Shown here: piece after piece, positions 7,220 to 9,078 of the stretch
How positions within the stretch are numbered: the stretch's first letter is position 1
How the letters are laid out: every line of letters begins with the position of its first letter
NCBI GenBank assembly: GCA_012841005.1
Contig: DUVO01000246.1
Span: forward strand, 1 to 9,078
Reading direction: 5' to 3'
From: Bacillota bacterium
GTDB lineage: Bacteria; Bacillota; DTU030
Length of the DNA stretch: 9,078 nt
Position numbers and translations under genes: made by a program
The notes under the pieces: generated by a model
Databases searched by the model: none
What the model saw: only the letters and a program-made list of their open reading frames with translations
Told to the model about the DNA's origin: nothing

Positions 7220-7678
7220 CTATAATTCCAGCACCAGGTGGGCTTTAGCAACCTGTTCCAGGGGAATGGCTATCTGTTTTTTTTCCACTTCGAGAATTAC
7301 GTTGTCAGCATCTACCCCCTGCAGCAACCCGCGAAAACTCTTTCGCCCCGCAATGGGAGCATAGGTCTTCAACTTAATGGGCTGCCCCCGAAAACGGATG
7401 TAATCATCTTTCTTCTTTAAAGGCCGTTCAACGCCCGGAGAAGACACTTCCAGGTAATAACTGTGGGGAATCGGGTCGGCCTCATCAAGGGCCTGACCTA
7501 CCTTTTCACTGACCAGTTTGCAATCTTCAACATCAACGCCGCCTTCTTTATCAATAAATAACCGCAGGTACCAATTGGCTCCTTCCTTGCGGTACTGTAC
7601 ATCGACCAGTTCTAGATTCAATTCTTTTACGATGGGTCCTGCCAGAGCGGTGATTCTGTCTTCAATACGCCCATCCAA
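7220..7678 (-). CDS. rimP: Ribosome maturation factor RimP
   Basis: RimP binds the free 30S subunit and is needed for efficient assembly of the S12/central pseudoknot region. The 152 residues match the family (about 150, Bacillus YlxS). The N-terminal alpha/beta domain holds ELVDVQYRKEG (23-33), LRLFIDKEGGVDVEDC (38-53) and the hallmark YLEVSSPGVERPL (about 75-87). The C-terminal SH3-like domain holds FRGLLQGVDADNVILEV (about 115-131). The start is TTG at 7678, supported by GGAGG (7690-7686) with 7 nt spacing; no in-frame ATG is available near it. It is the first gene after the leader and promoter found downstream of polC, and is followed by nusA, its usual partner. Confidence 0.95.
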   Translation of the reverse strand: MDGRIEDRITALAGPIVKELNLELVDVQYRKEGANWYLRLFIDKEGGVDVEDCKLVSEKVGQALDEADPIPHSYYLEVSSPGVERPLKKKDDYIRFRGQPIKLKTYAPIAGRKSFRGLLQGVDADNVILEVEKKQIAIPLEQVAKAHLVLEL

Positions 7679-7685
7679 GGCTATC

Positions 7686-7690
7686 CCTCC
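7686..7690 (-). promoter_or_regulatory. rimP ribosome binding site selecting a TTG start
   Basis: GGAGG within AAGGGAGGGATAG on the minus strand lies 7 nt before TTG 7678-7676. The good spacing, and the match of the resulting protein to the RimP N-terminus, fix the start. The octamer ATAAGGGA that overlaps this site recurs once upstream, inside the hairpin at 7728-7748. Confidence 0.7.
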
Positions 7691-7727
7691 CTTATCGCCA
7701 GAAAAACTTCAACTTATTTTACCAAAG

Positions 7728-7748
7728 TTCAGAATCCCTTATTCTGAA
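7728..7748 (-). promoter_or_regulatory. Leader hairpin 3, nearest rimP
   Basis: On the minus strand TTCAGAAT pairs perfectly with ATTCTGAA around the loop AAGGG (8-bp stem, 5-nt loop), 50 nt before the rimP start. No T tract follows, so it is not a plain terminator. The loop plus flanking bases reproduce the ATAAGGGA octamer found at the rimP ribosome site. A role in mRNA stability or translation control is only a guess. Confidence 0.5.
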
Positions 7749-7771
7749 AATATCGGCAGGTCACGTATGGA

Positions 7772-7801
7772 TAAAGCTGCCAGCAAATCGGCTTAGCTTT
7801 A
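7772..7801 (-). promoter_or_regulatory. Leader hairpin 2
   Basis: On the minus strand TAAAGCT (7801-7795) pairs with AGCTTTA (7778-7772). After a 2-nt bulge, GCC (7792-7790) pairs with GGC (7781-7779) around an 8-nt loop. The fold is a bulged stem of 10 base pairs in the middle of the rimP leader. It is short and AT-rich at its base, so stability is moderate. Confidence 0.4.
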
Positions 7802-7815
7802 AGGAAGATTAATAC

Positions 7816-7844
7816 GAAAGAGTGGGCGCACTACCCACTCTTTC
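7816..7844 (-). terminator. Perfect 11-bp hairpin after polC and within the rimP leader: terminator or attenuator
   Basis: GAAAGAGTGGG pairs without mismatch with CCCACTCTTTC around a 7-nt loop. On the minus strand the stem is followed by GTATTAATCTTCCTTAAA, which is U-rich but has no continuous U run, so intrinsic termination would be weak. The hairpin is about 90 nt after the polC stop and about 40 nt after the predicted start of the rimP transcript. It could therefore end polC transcripts and at the same time act on new rimP transcripts. ATACG just before the stem on the minus strand can also pair with CGTAT just after it, lengthening the structure. The fold is seen directly; its function is inferred. 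Confidence 0.5.
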
Positions 7845-7891
7845 CGCGGTTTCCGTATCTCACCATTACAAATCTTCCCATGACTGTATTT

Positions 7892-7920
7892 AGTATAGCA
7901 TACTGTCAGGCCTTTGACAA
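7892..7920 (-). promoter_or_regulatory. Sigma-A-type promoter of the rimP-nusA-infB operon
   Basis: The minus strand shows TTGTCA (7920-7915), a 17-nt spacer, and TATACT (7897-7892). The base triplet before the -10 box is TGC, which is an extended -10 element. Each hexamer differs from the consensus at one base. Predicted transcription start is about position 7885. The -35 box begins 14 nt after the polC stop codon, so the downstream operon has its own promoter in addition to any read-through from polC. Confidence 0.8.
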
Positions 7921-7933
7921 GCTTATGGCGGCC

Positions 7934-9078
7934 TTACTCAGCAAATAATAGCAATTGATCCGTCTCTGGTAAATCTTTAAGACACCCGCTCTTGCGCAGA
8001 ACTTCAATCACATTTCTGCTTAACCGGGCCCTGAGCCTCAGGTCTTCCACAGAGGTAAAGCGACCCTCTTCCCGGGCTTTAATTATGTTATTGGCAGCGC
8101 CTTGTCCGACACCTGGTAGGGCGGAAAAAGGAGGGAGTAAGCCAGTGGGCGTAATCTGGAAAACGCGGCTGTCTGATTTGTTCAGGTCAATCCTTCTGAA
8201 CTTATAACCCCGGGCATACATCTCCATGGCAACCTCCAGGACCGGGACCAGGCTCCTTTCCTTGGGCGTAGCCTCATTTCCCTTTTTGTCAATGGCCGCA
8301 ATTTGCCGGCGGATTCCCTCCAACCCTTCGGCCGTTAAAGTAACGTCGAAGTCACCTGCCCGAACGGTAAAGTAAGAGGCGTAAAAGGCTTCAGGATAAT
8401 GGACCTTAAACCATGCAATGCGGAAAGCCATCATGACGTAGGCTACTGCATGGGCTTTCGGAAACATGTATTTTATCTTCTGGCAGGAATCGATATACCA
8501 TGGGGGAATTCCATAAGCCTGCATTGCCTTTATGTCCTCTTCCTGAAGGCCCTTTCCCTTGCGCACCCGTTCCATTATATTAAAGGCATGCTGGGCCGGA
8601 ACCCCCTTTTCCATAAGGAAGGTCATGATATCATCCCGGGTTGAGATCACTTCCGATAAGCTGGCTGTCCCGGCTCGGACGTATTCCTGGGCATTGTTTA
8701 TCCAGACATCAGTTCCATGGGAAAGACCGGATATTCTAACCAATTCGGCAAAAGTAGTCGGTTTCGTCTCTGCCAGCATTTGTCTGACAAAGCGGGTTCC
8801 AAACTCAGGTATCCCAATGGTTCCAATGGGAATTTCAAATAGGTCCGGTTCCAGGCCCAGCTCGCCCAAACCGGAAAAGATCGCCATAGTACTGGCATCG
8901 TCAAAGGGGATTGTCTTAACATTTACCCCCGTCAATTCTGCCAGCATCCTCAGAACGGTGGGATCGTCATGCCCGAGGAGGTCCAGTTTTAATAACCGGC
9001 TGCTGATGGAATGGTAATCAAAATGAGTCGTGATTACCCCCGCACTCTTGGCATCGGCCGGGTACTGGATGGGGGTAA
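7934..9078 (-). CDS. polC: DNA polymerase III alpha subunit, PolC type (C-terminal 380 residues; 5' end outside window)
   Basis: PolC is the Gram-positive replicative DNA polymerase with a built-in proofreading exonuclease, normally about 1,400 residues. The frame is open from the window edge (first full codon at 9076), so an internal Met at 8947 is not the start. The fragment opens with QYPADAKSAG and TTHFDYHSI, then LLKLDLLGHDDPT (about 28-40), which is strongly PolC-specific. FPKAHAVAYVMMAFRIAWF (about 205-223) and YASYFTVRAGDFD are further hallmarks. A helix-hairpin-helix-like LPGVGQGAANNIIK (about 320-333) lies in the C-terminal region. The palm active-site aspartates and exonuclease domain lie upstream, outside the window. 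The order polC-rimP-nusA is classic for Firmicutes. The gene ends normally at LLLFAE with TAA. Confidence 0.97.
   Translation of the reverse strand, partial: TPIQYPADAKSAGVITTHFDYHSISSRLLKLDLLGHDDPTVLRMLAELTGVNVKTIPFDDASTMAIFSGLGELGLEPDLFEIPIGTIGIPEFGTRFVRQMLAETKPTTFAELVRISGLSHGTDVWINNAQEYVRAGTASLSEVISTRDDIMTFLMEKGVPAQHAFNIMERVRKGKGLQEEDIKAMQAYGIPPWYIDSCQKIKYMFPKAHAVAYVMMAFRIAWFKVHYPEAFYASYFTVRAGDFDVTLTAEGLEGIRRQIAAIDKKGNEATPKERSLVPVLEVAMEMYARGYKFRRIDLNKSDSRVFQITPTGLLPPFSALPGVGQGAANNIIKAREEGRFTSVEDLRLRARLSRNVIEVLRKSGCLKDLPETDQLLLFAE

Noticed and set aside
6566..7225. Long plus-strand open frame (219 codons) antisense to nusA
   Set aside because: It lies entirely opposite clear, conserved nusA codons, has no family resemblance, and arises from codon bias on the other strand. 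The same holds for plus-strand frames at 5996-6556, 4417-4821 and 8559-9017.
7816..7866. T-box-like motif: AACCGCGG followed by a strong hairpin on the minus strand before rimP
   Set aside because: Only a partial match to the T-box core, and just about 35 nt lie between the predicted transcript start and the motif. That leaves no room for a T-box stem I or specifier loop. The downstream gene is not an aminoacyl-tRNA synthetase or amino acid gene.
8945..8947. ATG at 8947 as start of a separate gene of 337 codons
   Set aside because: The frame stays open upstream to the window edge and the 43 upstream residues match PolC, so this is an internal methionine of polC.

Overview
The window is a stretch of the classic Firmicutes nusA-infB translation/RNA operon, with every gene on the minus strand. 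In transcription order (right to left) it holds: the 3' end of polC, an intergenic promoter and leader, then rimP, nusA, rnpM (ylxR), ylxQ (L7Ae-like), infB, rbfA, nrnA, truB and ribF. At the very left edge is a structured leader ending in a start codon that is probably that of rpsO. PolC-type DNA polymerase III and the polC-rimP-nusA-ylxR-ylxQ-infB order point to a low-GC Gram-positive lineage. The nrnA gene between rbfA and truB, the lack of ylxP and the moderate base composition suggest a Clostridia member (Moorella/Desulfotomaculum-like). That placement is an inference and no species is claimed.

Right part (7679-9078): the last 380 codons of polC run in from beyond the window. Fourteen bases after its stop codon comes a strong sigma-A-type promoter (TTGTCA, 17 bp, TGC-TATACT). 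It starts a leader of about 200 nt carrying three successive hairpins before rimP, one of them a perfect 11-bp stem. This leader is the most interesting non-coding part of the window.

Middle and left (135-7678): nine tightly packed genes, with overlaps at nusA/rnpM (83 nt, unusually long), rnpM/ylxQ (17 nt), rbfA/nrnA (38 nt) and nrnA/truB (26 nt). Gaps elsewhere are 18 to 64 nt. I see no convincing internal terminator or strong internal promoter, so one polycistronic transcript is the simplest reading. Several genes appear to start at TTG or GTG with good Shine-Dalgarno spacing.

Together the genes link transcription elongation and termination (NusA), 30S maturation (RimP, RbfA), initiation (IF2), RNA processing or turnover (RnpM on RNase P, NrnA on nanoRNAs), tRNA modification (TruB) and flavin cofactor synthesis (RibF). 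No mobile elements, CRISPR arrays, tRNAs, rRNAs or defence genes were seen. This is largely a conserved housekeeping region, and its unusual points are regulatory leaders, start codons and overlaps rather than a new system.
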